This document shows positions 32,394 through 40,396 of a DNA stretch of 64,000 nucleotides, piece after piece. Made by a program: the position numbers and the translations under genes. Source of the DNA: Variovorax paradoxus (GTDB taxonomy: Bacteria > Pseudomonadota > Gammaproteobacteria > Burkholderiales > Burkholderiaceae_C); assembly GCF_022009635.1 (NCBI RefSeq), contig NZ_CP091716.1:821001-885000 (forward strand). The letters run 5' to 3'. Under the pieces are notes generated by a model. It was not told where the DNA came from. It saw only the letters and a program-made list of their open reading frames with translations, and searched no databases. The first letter of the stretch is position 1. Each line of letters starts with the position of its first letter.

Positions 32394-33905
32394 TCAGTCT
32401 TCGACGAAGGCTTCCTCGCGCTTGGCCTTGATGGCCGGGAGCAGCACGATGCCCAGCAGCGCCACCGCGGCCACCAGCAGTCCGGCCGACAGCGGGCGCG
32501 TGACGAACACGCTCCACGCGCCGCGCGACAGCAGCAGCGCGCGTCGCAGGTTCTCTTCCATCATCGGCCCGAGGATGAAGCCCAGCAGCAGCGGCGCCGG
32601 CTCGGTGCGCAGCTTGATGAACAGGTAGCCGATGAAGCCGAAGGCCGCCACCATCCACACGTCGAAGGTGTTGTTGTTGGTCGAGTACACGCCGATGGCG
32701 CAGAACAGCACGATGGCGGGGAACAGGAACTTGTAGGGCACCGTCAGCAGCTTGATCCACATGCCGATCAGCGGCAGGTTCAGGATGATCAGCATCGCGT
32801 TGCCGATCCACATCGAGGCGATCAGGCCCCAGAACAGCTCGGGGTTGCTGGTCATCACCTGCGGGCCGGGCTGGATGTTGTGGATGGTCATCGCGCCCAC
32901 CATCAGCGCCATCACGGCGTTGGGCGGAATGCCCAGCGTCAGGAGCGGGATGAAGGAGGTTTGCGCGCCGGCGTTGTTGGCCGACTCGGGCGACGCCACG
33001 CCGCGGATGTTGCCCTTGCCGAAGGGCACTTCGCCGGGGCGCATGCGGATCTTCTTTTCCAGCGCATACGAGGCGAACGAGGCCAGCAGCGCGCCGCCGC
33101 CCGGCAGGATGCCGAGGGCGGAGCCCAGCGCGGTGCCGCGCAGTACGGCGGGCGTCATGCGCTTGAAGTCGTCCTTGGTGGGCCACAGGCCCTTGACCTT
33201 GTGCGTGAACACTTCGCGCTCGTCGTCCGGCTGCGAGAGGTTGCCGATGATTTCGCCGTAGCCGAACACGCCCATGGCGATGACCACGAAGCCGATGCCG
33301 TCGGTCAGTTCCGGAATGTCGAAGCTGTAGCGCGCCACGCCCGAGTTCACGTCGGTGCCGACGATGCCCAGCAGCAGGCCCAGCACGATCATGGCCACCG
33401 CCTTGATCAGCGAGCCCGAGGCCAGCACCACGGCGCCGATCAGGCCCAGCACCATCAGCGAGAAGTACTCGGCCGGGCCGAACTTGAAGGCCAGTTCGGT
33501 GAGCGGCGGCGCGAAGGCCGCCAGGATCAGCGTACCGACGCAACCCGCGAAGAACGAGCCCAGGCCCGCCGCGGCCAGCGCCGGACCCGCTCGGCCCTGC
33601 CTGGCCATCTGGTAGCCGTCGATGCAGGTGACCACCGAGGACGACTCGCCCGGCAGGTTGACCAGAATGGCCGTGGTCGAGCCGCCGTACTGCGCGCCGT
33701 AGTAGATGCCGGCCAGCATGATCAGCGCCGACACGGGGGGCAGCGCATAGGTGGCGGGCAGCAGCATCGCGATGGTCGCGACCGGGCCGATGCCGGGGAG
33801 CACGCCGATCAGCGTACCCAGAATACAGCCGACCAGGCAGTACAGCAGGTTGGTGAAGGTAAAGGCAACGCCGAAACCGATGGAGAGGTTGTGGATCAGG
33901 TCCAT
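32394..33905 (-). CDS. tctA: Tripartite tricarboxylate transporter large permease TctA
   Basis: A 503-residue inner-membrane protein with about 12 helices. Family motifs are GVLPGIGPVATIAMLLP near residue 38, YYGAQYGGSTTAILVNLPGE near 68, and the second-half counterpart ILPGGGALLASFASYALE. It transports a carboxylate, driven by an ion gradient, with TctB and a periplasmic TctC binder. TctB is directly upstream (13 bp), but no TctC gene is adjacent, so an orphan binder encoded elsewhere must serve it. Confidence 0.95.
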   Translation of the reverse strand: MDLIHNLSIGFGVAFTFTNLLYCLVGCILGTLIGVLPGIGPVATIAMLLPATYALPPVSALIMLAGIYYGAQYGGSTTAILVNLPGESSSVVTCIDGYQMARQGRAGPALAAAGLGSFFAGCVGTLILAAFAPPLTELAFKFGPAEYFSLMVLGLIGAVVLASGSLIKAVAMIVLGLLLGIVGTDVNSGVARYSFDIPELTDGIGFVVIAMGVFGYGEIIGNLSQPDDEREVFTHKVKGLWPTKDDFKRMTPAVLRGTALGSALGILPGGGALLASFASYALEKKIRMRPGEVPFGKGNIRGVASPESANNAGAQTSFIPLLTLGIPPNAVMALMVGAMTIHNIQPGPQVMTSNPELFWGLIASMWIGNAMLIILNLPLIGMWIKLLTVPYKFLFPAIVLFCAIGVYSTNNNTFDVWMVAAFGFIGYLFIKLRTEPAPLLLGFILGPMMEENLRRALLLSRGAWSVFVTRPLSAGLLVAAVALLGIVLLPAIKAKREEAFVED

Positions 33906-33918
33906 GGTGTTTCTCTCC

Positions 33919-34407
33919 TCAGCCCGAAATGAAAGTGGGCCAGACCTGGATCTGGAGCTTCAGCGCCCAGATGAAGGCCACATAGCTGCCGGCCGCCAGG
34001 ATGGTCGAGAGAATCAGCACGTCGCGCAGCTTGAAGTGCTCGCCCGCCATGCTCGAGATGATCGTGAGCGCGTAGATCGCGATGATCATGCCCATGGCCG
34101 GCACGCCGATGCTGGGCAGCCCGCCCAGCAGCACGCCGAAGGCCAGGTTGGCGCCGAGCACGAAGGCCAGCGGCTTCCAGGCCCATTTGCCGATCGGGTC
34201 GCCGTCGGTGGTTTCCACCACCATCGCCTGGAACATGATGATGACCCCGAGGACGGCCAGCAGGATGCCGAGCATCAACGGGAAGTAGCCGGGGCCCATG
34301 CGGGCGCCGTTGCCGATGGTGTAGGTGGTCGCGCCTATCGCGAACGCGCCCCCCACGGTGGTGAACATGACTCCTGAAAAGAAGTCTGCCTGACTCTTGA
34401 TGCGCAC
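33919..34407 (-). CDS. tctB: Tripartite tricarboxylate transporter small subunit TctB
   Basis: A 162-residue membrane protein with four predicted helices. The N-terminal helix is FFSGVMFTTVGGAFAIGAT, followed by the family motif GPGYFPLMLGILLAVLG. It forms the permease complex with TctA, encoded 13 bp downstream. The gene is the first visible one of the transport operon; upstream is the terminator of the RRM gene and no TctC gene. Confidence 0.93.
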   Translation of the reverse strand: MRIKSQADFFSGVMFTTVGGAFAIGATTYTIGNGARMGPGYFPLMLGILLAVLGVIIMFQAMVVETTDGDPIGKWAWKPLAFVLGANLAFGVLLGGLPSIGVPAMGMIIAIYALTIISSMAGEHFKLRDVLILSTILAAGSYVAFIWALKLQIQVWPTFISG

Positions 34408-34535
34408 TGTCTCTCTCCTCTTGTTATGAAGGGGGGAGGGTCGTCGTCCGAGCCTGACCGTTGGCTGACCATTTCGCTACGCAAAAATGCTTACCGGGTT
34501 TGCATGGGGTCCTGTTTGCAGGGTTGGCGCACCAA

Positions 34536-34565
34536 TGAAAAAAGCTCCCGAAGGAGCTTTTTTCA
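34536..34565 (-). terminator. Intrinsic terminator of the RRM gene (bidirectional)
   Basis: A perfect 13-bp stem, TGAAAAAAGCTCC and GGAGCTTTTTTCA, with the tetraloop CGAA. It lies 38 bp after the leftward RRM gene stop. The T-run exists on both strands, so it could also stop rightward transcripts. Confidence 0.92.
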
Positions 34566-34602
34566 TTCAGAGAGCCGGAGCTCTCGGAGTGTGGGTGAGG
34601 GC

Positions 34603-35013
34603 TTAGTAGCCGCCGCGACCACCGCCGCCGCCGCCGTAGCCGCCGCCACCACCGCTGCGGCCACCGCCGCCGCCGCCGTAACCGCCGCCACCACCACCGC
34701 CGTAGCCGCCACCGCCGCCACCACCGTAGCCGCCGCCGCCACCACCGCTACGGGGGGGACGAGCTTCCATCGGACGGGCTTCGTTCACCGTCAGGGCGCG
34801 GCCCTGGAGCGAATGGCCGTTCATGGCTTCAATGGCTGCGAGTGCTTCGGCATCCGAACCCATTTCGACAAAGCCGAAGCCCTTCGAACGGCCGGTGTCA
34901 CGTTCCATCATGACCTTGGCGCTGACGATCGAGCCGAACTCGCCGAAAGCCTGTTCCAGGTCGTTGTCACGCACGGAGTAGGCGAGGTTGCCTACGTAGA
35001 GTTTCTTGCCCAT
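34603..35013 (-). CDS. Glycine-rich RRM RNA-binding protein
   Basis: A 136-residue protein. An RRM domain spans residues 1-80, with RNP2 KLYVGNLAYSV at residues 4-14 and RNP1 GRSKGFGFVEM at about 41-51. A Gly/Tyr tail (about 88-136) consists of repeated G4-8 Y units with two Arg. Such proteins resemble cyanobacterial and plant glycine-rich RNA-binding proteins and bind single-stranded RNA, often in cold or stress responses. The tail should be disordered and may drive condensation. An AATTAGGAGTCC site precedes the ATG; a 180-bp leader region follows upstream. Confidence 0.93.
   Translation of the reverse strand: MGKKLYVGNLAYSVRDNDLEQAFGEFGSIVSAKVMMERDTGRSKGFGFVEMGSDAEALAAIEAMNGHSLQGRALTVNEARPMEARPPRSGGGGGGYGGGGGGGYGGGGGGGYGGGGGGRSGGGGGYGGGGGGRGGY
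34610..34745. repeat. In-gene GC-rich tandem repeat encoding the Gly/Tyr tail
   Basis: About 130 bp of near-tandem CCGCC/ACCGCC units with interspersed GTA (Tyr) codons, read on the minus strand as (Gly)n-Tyr. Unit length is around 24-27 bp. The tract is prone to slippage, so tail length may vary between strains. Confidence 0.75.
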
Positions 35014-35193
35014 TGAGGGACTCCTAATTCAAACCAACAAAACAAAGCGATGGAGTCCCAGAATCACAACAAACAAAATGCGCTGTGGCGCGAAACTGAC
35101 CGATCACTAAATTACGTGCACGGGAGGCAAAGCTCACAGACACGTAGGCCGGATTATCCAGCCCAATTGCAAAAAGGGTTGGAAATTCGTGTG

Positions 35194-35430
35194 TTATTGA
35201 GAAACATCCCGAGGCGACGGGCGGTTTCGCAACGGTTTCAGGAGGTCCGAGAGCCCGTTGTGGTCTATTTCATGCATCAAGGCGAGCAGCCGGCCAATTT
35301 CTCCCGAGGGAAAACCCTCGCGTGCAAACCAGGTCAGGTAATTTCCGGGCAAATCGGCAATCAGCGTGCCCTTGTGCTTGCCGAAAGGCATTTGGAGCGT
35401 CACGAGCCGCTGCAGGTCTTCGGGGTTCAT
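35194..35430 (-). CDS. DUF3820 family protein
   Basis: A 78-residue soluble protein with the DUF3820 core MPFGKHKGTLIADLPGNYL followed by WFAREGFPSGEIGRLLALMHEI. The family is annotated as a putative quorum-sensing-regulated virulence factor from a Pseudomonas member, and its biochemical role is unknown. The motif resembles those in exonuclease-associated small proteins. It is encoded 20 bp downstream of the Sui1 gene, probably cotranscribed. Confidence 0.85.
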   Translation of the reverse strand: MNPEDLQRLVTLQMPFGKHKGTLIADLPGNYLTWFAREGFPSGEIGRLLALMHEIDHNGLSDLLKPLRNRPSPRDVSQ

Positions 35431-35450
35431 CGGCGGTTGCCTCCTTCTCT

Positions 35451-35828
35451 CTAGCCGCCTGCGCGCTTGACCGTGTGGCCCTGCTTCACGAGCGCCGCGA
35501 TCACCAGTTCGCGGTGATCGCCCTGGATTTCGATCACGCCGTCCTTCACCGTGCCGCCCGAGCCGCAGGCCGTTTTCAGCTGCTTGCCCAGCGCCGTGAG
35601 CCCAGCGGCGTCGAGCGCGACGCCCTTGACCACCGTCACGCCCTTGCCTTTGCGTCCCTTGGTCTCGTGCGATACACGCACAATGCCGTCAGTGGCCGGC
35701 AGGCGCGCATTGAGTTCCTTGCAGCGGCACTGCGCCACCGGCGCCCCGCAGCCGGGGCACATGCGGCCGCCCGCCTCGGTGGAATACACCAGGGTGCTGC
35801 CGGCCTGATTGCTTTTCGTCGTCGCCAT
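35451..35828 (-). CDS. yciH: Translation initiation factor Sui1 family protein
   Basis: A 125-residue protein. An N-terminal Cys cluster (CPGCGAPVAQCRC, residues about 24-36) may bind a metal. The SUI1/eIF1 domain (about 55-120) follows, with KGRKGKGVTVVKG and the end IQGDHRELVIAALVKQGH. YciH in E. coli can influence start-codon selection. The start at 35828 is preferred to 35837 because AGAGAAGAG is then at correct distance. It is divergent from the DEAD-box helicase gene, 49 bp apart. Confidence 0.92.
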   Translation of the reverse strand: MATTKSNQAGSTLVYSTEAGGRMCPGCGAPVAQCRCKELNARLPATDGIVRVSHETKGRKGKGVTVVKGVALDAAGLTALGKQLKTACGSGGTVKDGVIEIQGDHRELVIAALVKQGHTVKRAGG

Positions 35829-35877
35829 TCGATCCATCTCTTCTCTGTTACCGGGTTTCTCTCTGCTGTCTGCTCAC

Positions 35878-37161
35878 ATGCCATTCGATTCACTGGGCCT
35901 GGCCCCCGCGCTCGTGCACGCCGCCGCCGAAAGCGGCTATGCCGCACCGACCGCCATCCAGGCCGCGGCCATCCCCGCGATTCTGCAAGGTCGCGACGTG
36001 CGGGGCTCGGCGCAGACCGGCTCCGGCAAGACCGCCGCATTTTCCCTGCCGCTGCTGCAGCGCCTGGGCGCCGAGCGCCCGCCAGGCTCCACGCGCCGCG
36101 TACGCGCCCTGGTGCTCGTGCCCACGCGCGAGCTCGCGGCCCAGGTCGGCGAAACCCTGCGCAGCCTCGCGCAGCATCTGCCAGAGCGGCTGAAGATCGT
36201 CGTCGCCTTCGGCGGCGTGTCGATCAACCCGCAGATGATGAGCCTGCGCGGCGGCGCCGACATCGTCGTCGCCACCCCGGGCCGGCTGCTCGACCTGGCC
36301 GACCACAACGCGCTGCGGCTCGACGCCGTGGCCACGCTGGTGCTCGACGAGGCCGACCGCCTGTTCGACCTCGGCTTTGCCGAAGAGCTGGGCCGCATCC
36401 TCGCGCTGCTGCCCAGGCAGCGCCAGAACCTGCTGTTCTCCGCCACCTTCCCGCCCGCCATCCAGGCGCTGGCCGACGCCACGTTGCGCGACCCCGCCGT
36501 CATCGACGTGCAGGGCGAGCCCGGCACCGAGCCCAACATCGTGCAGCGCGTGATCGAGGTCGATGCCGCGCGCCGCACGCAGCTGCTGCGCCACCTGCTC
36601 AAGCAGCACGAAGGCGAATGGGACCGCGTGCTGGTCTTCGTCGCCACGCAGCATGCCGCGCAGACCGTGGCCGAGAAGCTCTACAAGAACGGCATCTACG
36701 CCGTGCCCTTCCACGGCGACATCGCGCAGGGCACGCGCACCGACATCCTTGCGCAGTTCAAGCAGAGCCGCTGGGACGTGGTGATCGCCACCGACCTGGC
36801 CGCGCGCGGCATCGACATCGCGCAGCTGCCGGTGGTCATCAACTACGACCTGCCGCGCTCGCCGACCGACTACATCCACCGCATCGGCAGAACCGGCCGC
36901 GCGGGCGAGAGCGGCTTGGCGATCAGTTTCGTGAGCGCGGCGAGCGAGGCGCACTTCCGCCTGATCGAGAAGCGCCAGGGACTGAGCCTGCCGCGCGAGC
37001 GCGTCGAAGGCTTCGAGCCGACCGAAGTGGCGCCACCGGTGGTCGATGCCTCGGGCACCGGCGGCATCAAGGGCAAGCGCCCGAGCAAGAAGGACAAGCT
37101 GCGCGCCGCGGCCGCGAAAGCCGCGGCACGGGAAGAGGTCGCCGGCAAGAGCGGCGGCTGA
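35878..37161 (+). CDS. rhlE: DEAD-box RNA helicase, RhlE-like
   Basis: A 427-residue ATP-dependent RNA helicase. Motifs in order: Q motif (F..LGL..PTAIQAAAIP), motif I AQTGSGKTAAF, Ia PTRELAAQV, motif II VLDEADRLFDLGF, motif III SATF, motif IV VLVFVATQ, motif V ATDLAARGIDI and motif VI HRIGRTGRAGESG. A Lys-rich tail (KGKRPSKKDKLRAAAAKAAARE) likely helps RNA binding. RhlE proteins act in ribosome maturation and mRNA decay. The start at 35878 is chosen because residues before it do not fit the family. Confidence 0.92.
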   Translation: MPFDSLGLAPALVHAAAESGYAAPTAIQAAAIPAILQGRDVRGSAQTGSGKTAAFSLPLLQRLGAERPPGSTRRVRALVLVPTRELAAQVGETLRSLAQHLPERLKIVVAFGGVSINPQMMSLRGGADIVVATPGRLLDLADHNALRLDAVATLVLDEADRLFDLGFAEELGRILALLPRQRQNLLFSATFPPAIQALADATLRDPAVIDVQGEPGTEPNIVQRVIEVDAARRTQLLRHLLKQHEGEWDRVLVFVATQHAAQTVAEKLYKNGIYAVPFHGDIAQGTRTDILAQFKQSRWDVVIATDLAARGIDIAQLPVVINYDLPRSPTDYIHRIGRTGRAGESGLAISFVSAASEAHFRLIEKRQGLSLPRERVEGFEPTEVAPPVVDASGTGGIKGKRPSKKDKLRAAAAKAAAREEVAGKSGG

Positions 37162-37193
37162 CCAGCCCGCAAGAGGCCTGCAGCAAGCCCGGC

Positions 37194-37952
37194 TCAACCG
37201 CCCTTGTCGAACAGCCCCTTCACCAGATCCATCGGCAGCGGGAACACGATCGTCGTGTTCTTGTCCGCGCCGATCACGGTGAGCGTTTCCAGGTAGCGCA
37301 GCTGAATGGCCTGCGGCTCCTGCGCCAGCACGCGCGCGGCCTGGAACAGCTTTTCGGAGGCCTGCAGCTCGCCTTCGGCGTGGATCACCTTGGCGCGGCG
37401 CTCGCGTTCCGCCTCGGCCTGCCGCGCGATGGCGCGCACCATCGATTCGGTCAGGTCGATCTGCTTGATCTCCACGTTCGACACCTTGATGCCCCACGAG
37501 GTCGTCTGCGCATCGAGCGACTCGCGCACGTCCAGGTTGAGCTGCTCGCGCTCCGCCAGCATGTCGTCGAGCTGGTGCTTGCCCAGCACCGAACGCAGCG
37601 TGGTCTGCGCCAGCTGGCTGGTGGCGTTGAAGAAGTCCTTGACCTCGATGATGGCTTTCTCGGCATCGACGATGCGGAAGTAGACGACCGCGCTGACCTT
37701 CACCGACACGTTGTCGCGCGAGATCACGTCCTGCGTGGGCACTTCGAGCACCACGGTGCGCAGGTCGACCCGCACCACCTGCTGGATGGCGGGCACCACG
37801 ATCACGAAGCCGGGGCCGGCCACCTTCCAGAAGCGCCCGAGGGTGAACACGATGCCGCGCTCGTACTCCCGGAAGATCCATATCGCCGAAAAGAGCAGCA
37901 CCACCAACAGGACAAGGATGGCGGCGCCGATGCCGGAGCTGAGGGAAAGCAT
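37194..37952 (-). CDS. Slipin / SPFH-domain membrane protein
   Basis: A 252-residue stomatin-like protein. One N-terminal membrane helix (about residues 7-27) is followed by the SPFH/band-7 domain (IFREYERGIVFTLGRFWKV onward) with ISRDNVSVKVSAVVYF and a C-terminal coiled-coil region (MVRAIARQAEAERERRAKVIHAEGE split near its centre). Slipins form large membrane rings and usually pair with an NfeD-type protease. No nfeD gene is adjacent here. It is unrelated to the acyl-CoA genes upstream, 74 bp away. Confidence 0.92.
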   Translation of the reverse strand: MLSLSSGIGAAILVLLVVLLFSAIWIFREYERGIVFTLGRFWKVAGPGFVIVVPAIQQVVRVDLRTVVLEVPTQDVISRDNVSVKVSAVVYFRIVDAEKAIIEVKDFFNATSQLAQTTLRSVLGKHQLDDMLAEREQLNLDVRESLDAQTTSWGIKVSNVEIKQIDLTESMVRAIARQAEAERERRAKVIHAEGELQASEKLFQAARVLAQEPQAIQLRYLETLTVIGADKNTTIVFPLPMDLVKGLFDKGG

Positions 37953-38026
37953 GTCGGTCTCCTGCGACCCAGCGAGAGTGCTGGAACGTTGGACACCCGG
38001 CGCGCGGCGGCGTTCCGCGCCCCGGC

Positions 38027-39202
38027 CTACCAGCCCATCTGCTTGGCGGCCAGCTCCTTCATGATGTCCTCGGCGCCGCCGCCGATCATCATCACCTTCA
38101 CCTCGCGGTAGATGCGCTCGCTGACCGTGCCGCGCATGAAGCCCATGCCGCCGAGGATCTGCACCGCCTGGTCGGCGCAGAACTGCATGGTCTGCGTGGC
38201 GTGGTTCTTCAGCATGCAGATCTGCGCCACCCACTCCGGCGCGTTGAAGCGCCCGGCCGCTTCCAGCGCATCGCCCTCGGCCGACACCGCCTCTATCCAG
38301 GCCTCGGTGGAGGCGATGCGCATCCGCATGTCGACCAGCTTGTGGCGCACAGCCTGGTGCTCGATGAGCGCGGCGCCGAAGGCCTTGCGCTCGCGCGCCC
38401 AGGCCAGCGCCTCGTCGAGGCAGGCCTGCGCGAAGCCCAGCGCGCCCGCCGCCAGGCCGATGCGCTCGCCGTTGAAGTTGCCCATGACCATGCGGAAGCC
38501 TTCGCCCTCGTTCCCGAGAAGGTAGCGCGCCGGCACGCGCACGTTGTCGAAGTGCAGCGTAGCGGTGTCGGAGCACAGCCAGCCCATCTTCGACAGGCGC
38601 GTGCGCGAGAGGCCGGCCGCGTCGCCCGGCACCAGCAGCATCGAGATGCCGCCCGCGCCGCGCCCCTCGCCGGTGCGAACCGCCACGGTGATCCAGTCGG
38701 CGCGCATGCCCGAGGTGATGAAGGTCTTCTCGCCGTTCACCACGTAGTGATCGCCATCGCCGTCCGGGACTCGCCGAGCCGTGGTGCGCAGCGCGGCCAC
38801 GTCGGAGCCGCCGCCGGGCTCCGTGATGGCCAGCGCCGCGATCTTCTCGCCGCGCAGCACCGGCGGCGCCACTTCCTCGCGCACCGCGTCGCTGCCGTGC
38901 AGCACCACCGGTGGCAAGCCGATGTTGTGCGAGAACAGGCTCGCGAGCACGCCGCCGCTCCTGCCGTGGCTCGCGAGCGCCACCCACGCCGGCAGCTTGA
39001 GCGCGTACGAGGCGGGCGTGCCGCCCAGCGCCTCGGGATAACCCAGGCCGAGCAGGCCCAGCTCGGCGGCGCGCGTGTAAAGCGCGCGCGGGAACTCGCC
39101 CGCGTCGTCCCACGCCTGCACGTTCGGTGCGATCTCGTTCTCGGCGAAGCGCCGCACCGTGTCGGCCAGTGCCGCGCGGTCGGCCTGCAGTTCGGCGTTC
39201 AT
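38027..39202 (-). CDS. Acyl-CoA dehydrogenase (branched/terpenoid type)
   Basis: A 391-residue FAD enzyme forming an alpha-beta double bond in an acyl-CoA. Motifs are LAITEPGGGSDVAAL, NGEKTFITSGMRADW and QILGGMGFMRG. The C-terminal segment reads MMIGGGAEDIM where short-chain enzymes have the catalytic Glu in EGT. As in isovaleryl-CoA dehydrogenase the base probably sits in an earlier helix. Last gene of a five-gene leftward operon with a second dehydrogenase 7 bp away, an SDR and both carboxylase subunits. Confidence 0.92.
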   Translation of the reverse strand: MNAELQADRAALADTVRRFAENEIAPNVQAWDDAGEFPRALYTRAAELGLLGLGYPEALGGTPASYALKLPAWVALASHGRSGGVLASLFSHNIGLPPVVLHGSDAVREEVAPPVLRGEKIAALAITEPGGGSDVAALRTTARRVPDGDGDHYVVNGEKTFITSGMRADWITVAVRTGEGRGAGGISMLLVPGDAAGLSRTRLSKMGWLCSDTATLHFDNVRVPARYLLGNEGEGFRMVMGNFNGERIGLAAGALGFAQACLDEALAWARERKAFGAALIEHQAVRHKLVDMRMRIASTEAWIEAVSAEGDALEAAGRFNAPEWVAQICMLKNHATQTMQFCADQAVQILGGMGFMRGTVSERIYREVKVMMIGGGAEDIMKELAAKQMGW

Positions 39203-39209
39203 GGTGTGT

Positions 39210-40370
39210 TCAACCGCGCGGTGGCCGCTTGGCGATGCCCATGGTCTTCGCGAGGATGCCCAGCATCACCTCGTCCGCGCCGCCGCCGATGGAGCCCAGC
39301 CGGCCGTCGCGGAAAAGCCGCGACACGCGGTTCTCCAGCGTGAAGCCCATGCCGCCCCAGAACTGCAGGCAGGTGTCGGCCACCTGCCGCGTGAGGCGTC
39401 CGGTCTTGAGCTTGGCCATCGACGCGAGCTCGAGCACGTCCTGGCCCTGCACATGCAGGTCGCAGGCGCGGTAGGTGAGCGCGCGCAGCGCTTCCACCTC
39501 GGTCTTCAGCTCGGCCAGCTTGAACTGCACCCACTGCTGGTCGGCCAGCGTGGCGCCGAACATGCTGCGCTGCTGCGCCCACTCGATGGTCTGGGCGATG
39601 CAGTCTTCCATCGGCTCCAGCGAACTCGCCGCCGCCCAGAGCCGCTCTTCCTGGAACTGCTGCATCTGGTAGACGAAGCCCTGGCCCTCCTCGCCCACGC
39701 GGTAGCGCTGCGGCACGCGTACGTTGTCGAAGTAGATGAGGCCGGTGTCGCTCGAATTCATGCCTATCTTGCGGATCTTCTTCGCCTTCTCGATGCCGGG
39801 GCTGTCCATCGGCACCATCACCAGCGACTTGTTGCGGTGCACCGGGCCGTCGCTGGTGTTGACCAGCATGCACATCCAGTCGGCCTGCAGGCTGTTGGTG
39901 ATCCACATCTTCTGGCCGCTGATGAGGTAGTCGCCGCCGTCCTTGCGCGCATGGCTCTTCAGGCCCGCCACGTCGCTGCCCGCGCCGGGCTCGCTCACGC
40001 CGATGCAGCCGACCATGTCGCCCGCGATGGCCGGCGCGAGGAACTCGCGGCGCAGCTCGTCGCTGCCGAATCGCGCGAGCGCCGGCGTGCACATGTCGGT
40101 CTGCACGCCGATGGCCATCGGCACGCCGCCGCAGCTGATGTGGCCCAGCGCCTCGGCCATGGCCATGGCATACGAATAGTCGAGCCCGCCGCCGCCGAAG
40201 GCCTCGGGCTTGTTCAGGCCCAGCAGGCCCAGGTTGCCGAGCTTCTTGAAGATCTCGTGCGCGGGAAAGATCTCGGCTTCTTCCCATTCGTCCACGCGCG
40301 GGTTGATTTCTTCGTCGATGAAGCGGCGCAGCGTTTTCTGGATCTCGAGGTGTTCGTGCGTGTACTGCAT
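39210..40370 (-). CDS. Acyl-CoA dehydrogenase, citronellyl-CoA dehydrogenase (AtuD)-like
   Basis: A 386-residue FAD enzyme. It begins MQYTHEHLEIQKTLRRF and carries IGVSEPGAGSDVAGLKSHA, SGQKMWITNSLQADWMCML, the FAD segment QFWGGMGFTLENRVSRLFRD and the end SIGGGADEVMLGILAKTMG. This pattern is remembered from AtuD, which oxidises citronellyl-CoA to geranyl-CoA in acyclic terpene use. The carboxylase genes in the same operon support that idea. The canonical EGT Glu is GGG here, as in the partner dehydrogenase. A straight- or other branched-chain substrate cannot be excluded. Start at 40370 after an AGACACAACC leader. Confidence 0.88.
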   Translation of the reverse strand: MQYTHEHLEIQKTLRRFIDEEINPRVDEWEEAEIFPAHEIFKKLGNLGLLGLNKPEAFGGGGLDYSYAMAMAEALGHISCGGVPMAIGVQTDMCTPALARFGSDELRREFLAPAIAGDMVGCIGVSEPGAGSDVAGLKSHARKDGGDYLISGQKMWITNSLQADWMCMLVNTSDGPVHRNKSLVMVPMDSPGIEKAKKIRKIGMNSSDTGLIYFDNVRVPQRYRVGEEGQGFVYQMQQFQEERLWAAASSLEPMEDCIAQTIEWAQQRSMFGATLADQQWVQFKLAELKTEVEALRALTYRACDLHVQGQDVLELASMAKLKTGRLTRQVADTCLQFWGGMGFTLENRVSRLFRDGRLGSIGGGADEVMLGILAKTMGIAKRPPRG

Positions 40371-40396
40371 GGGTTGTGTCTCCGGTCTTTCTTTCT

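Noticed and set aside
34610..34745. Possible CRISPR-like array
   Set aside because: Short, variable GC-rich units lie fully inside the RRM reading frame and encode Gly/Tyr; no spacers and no cas genes.
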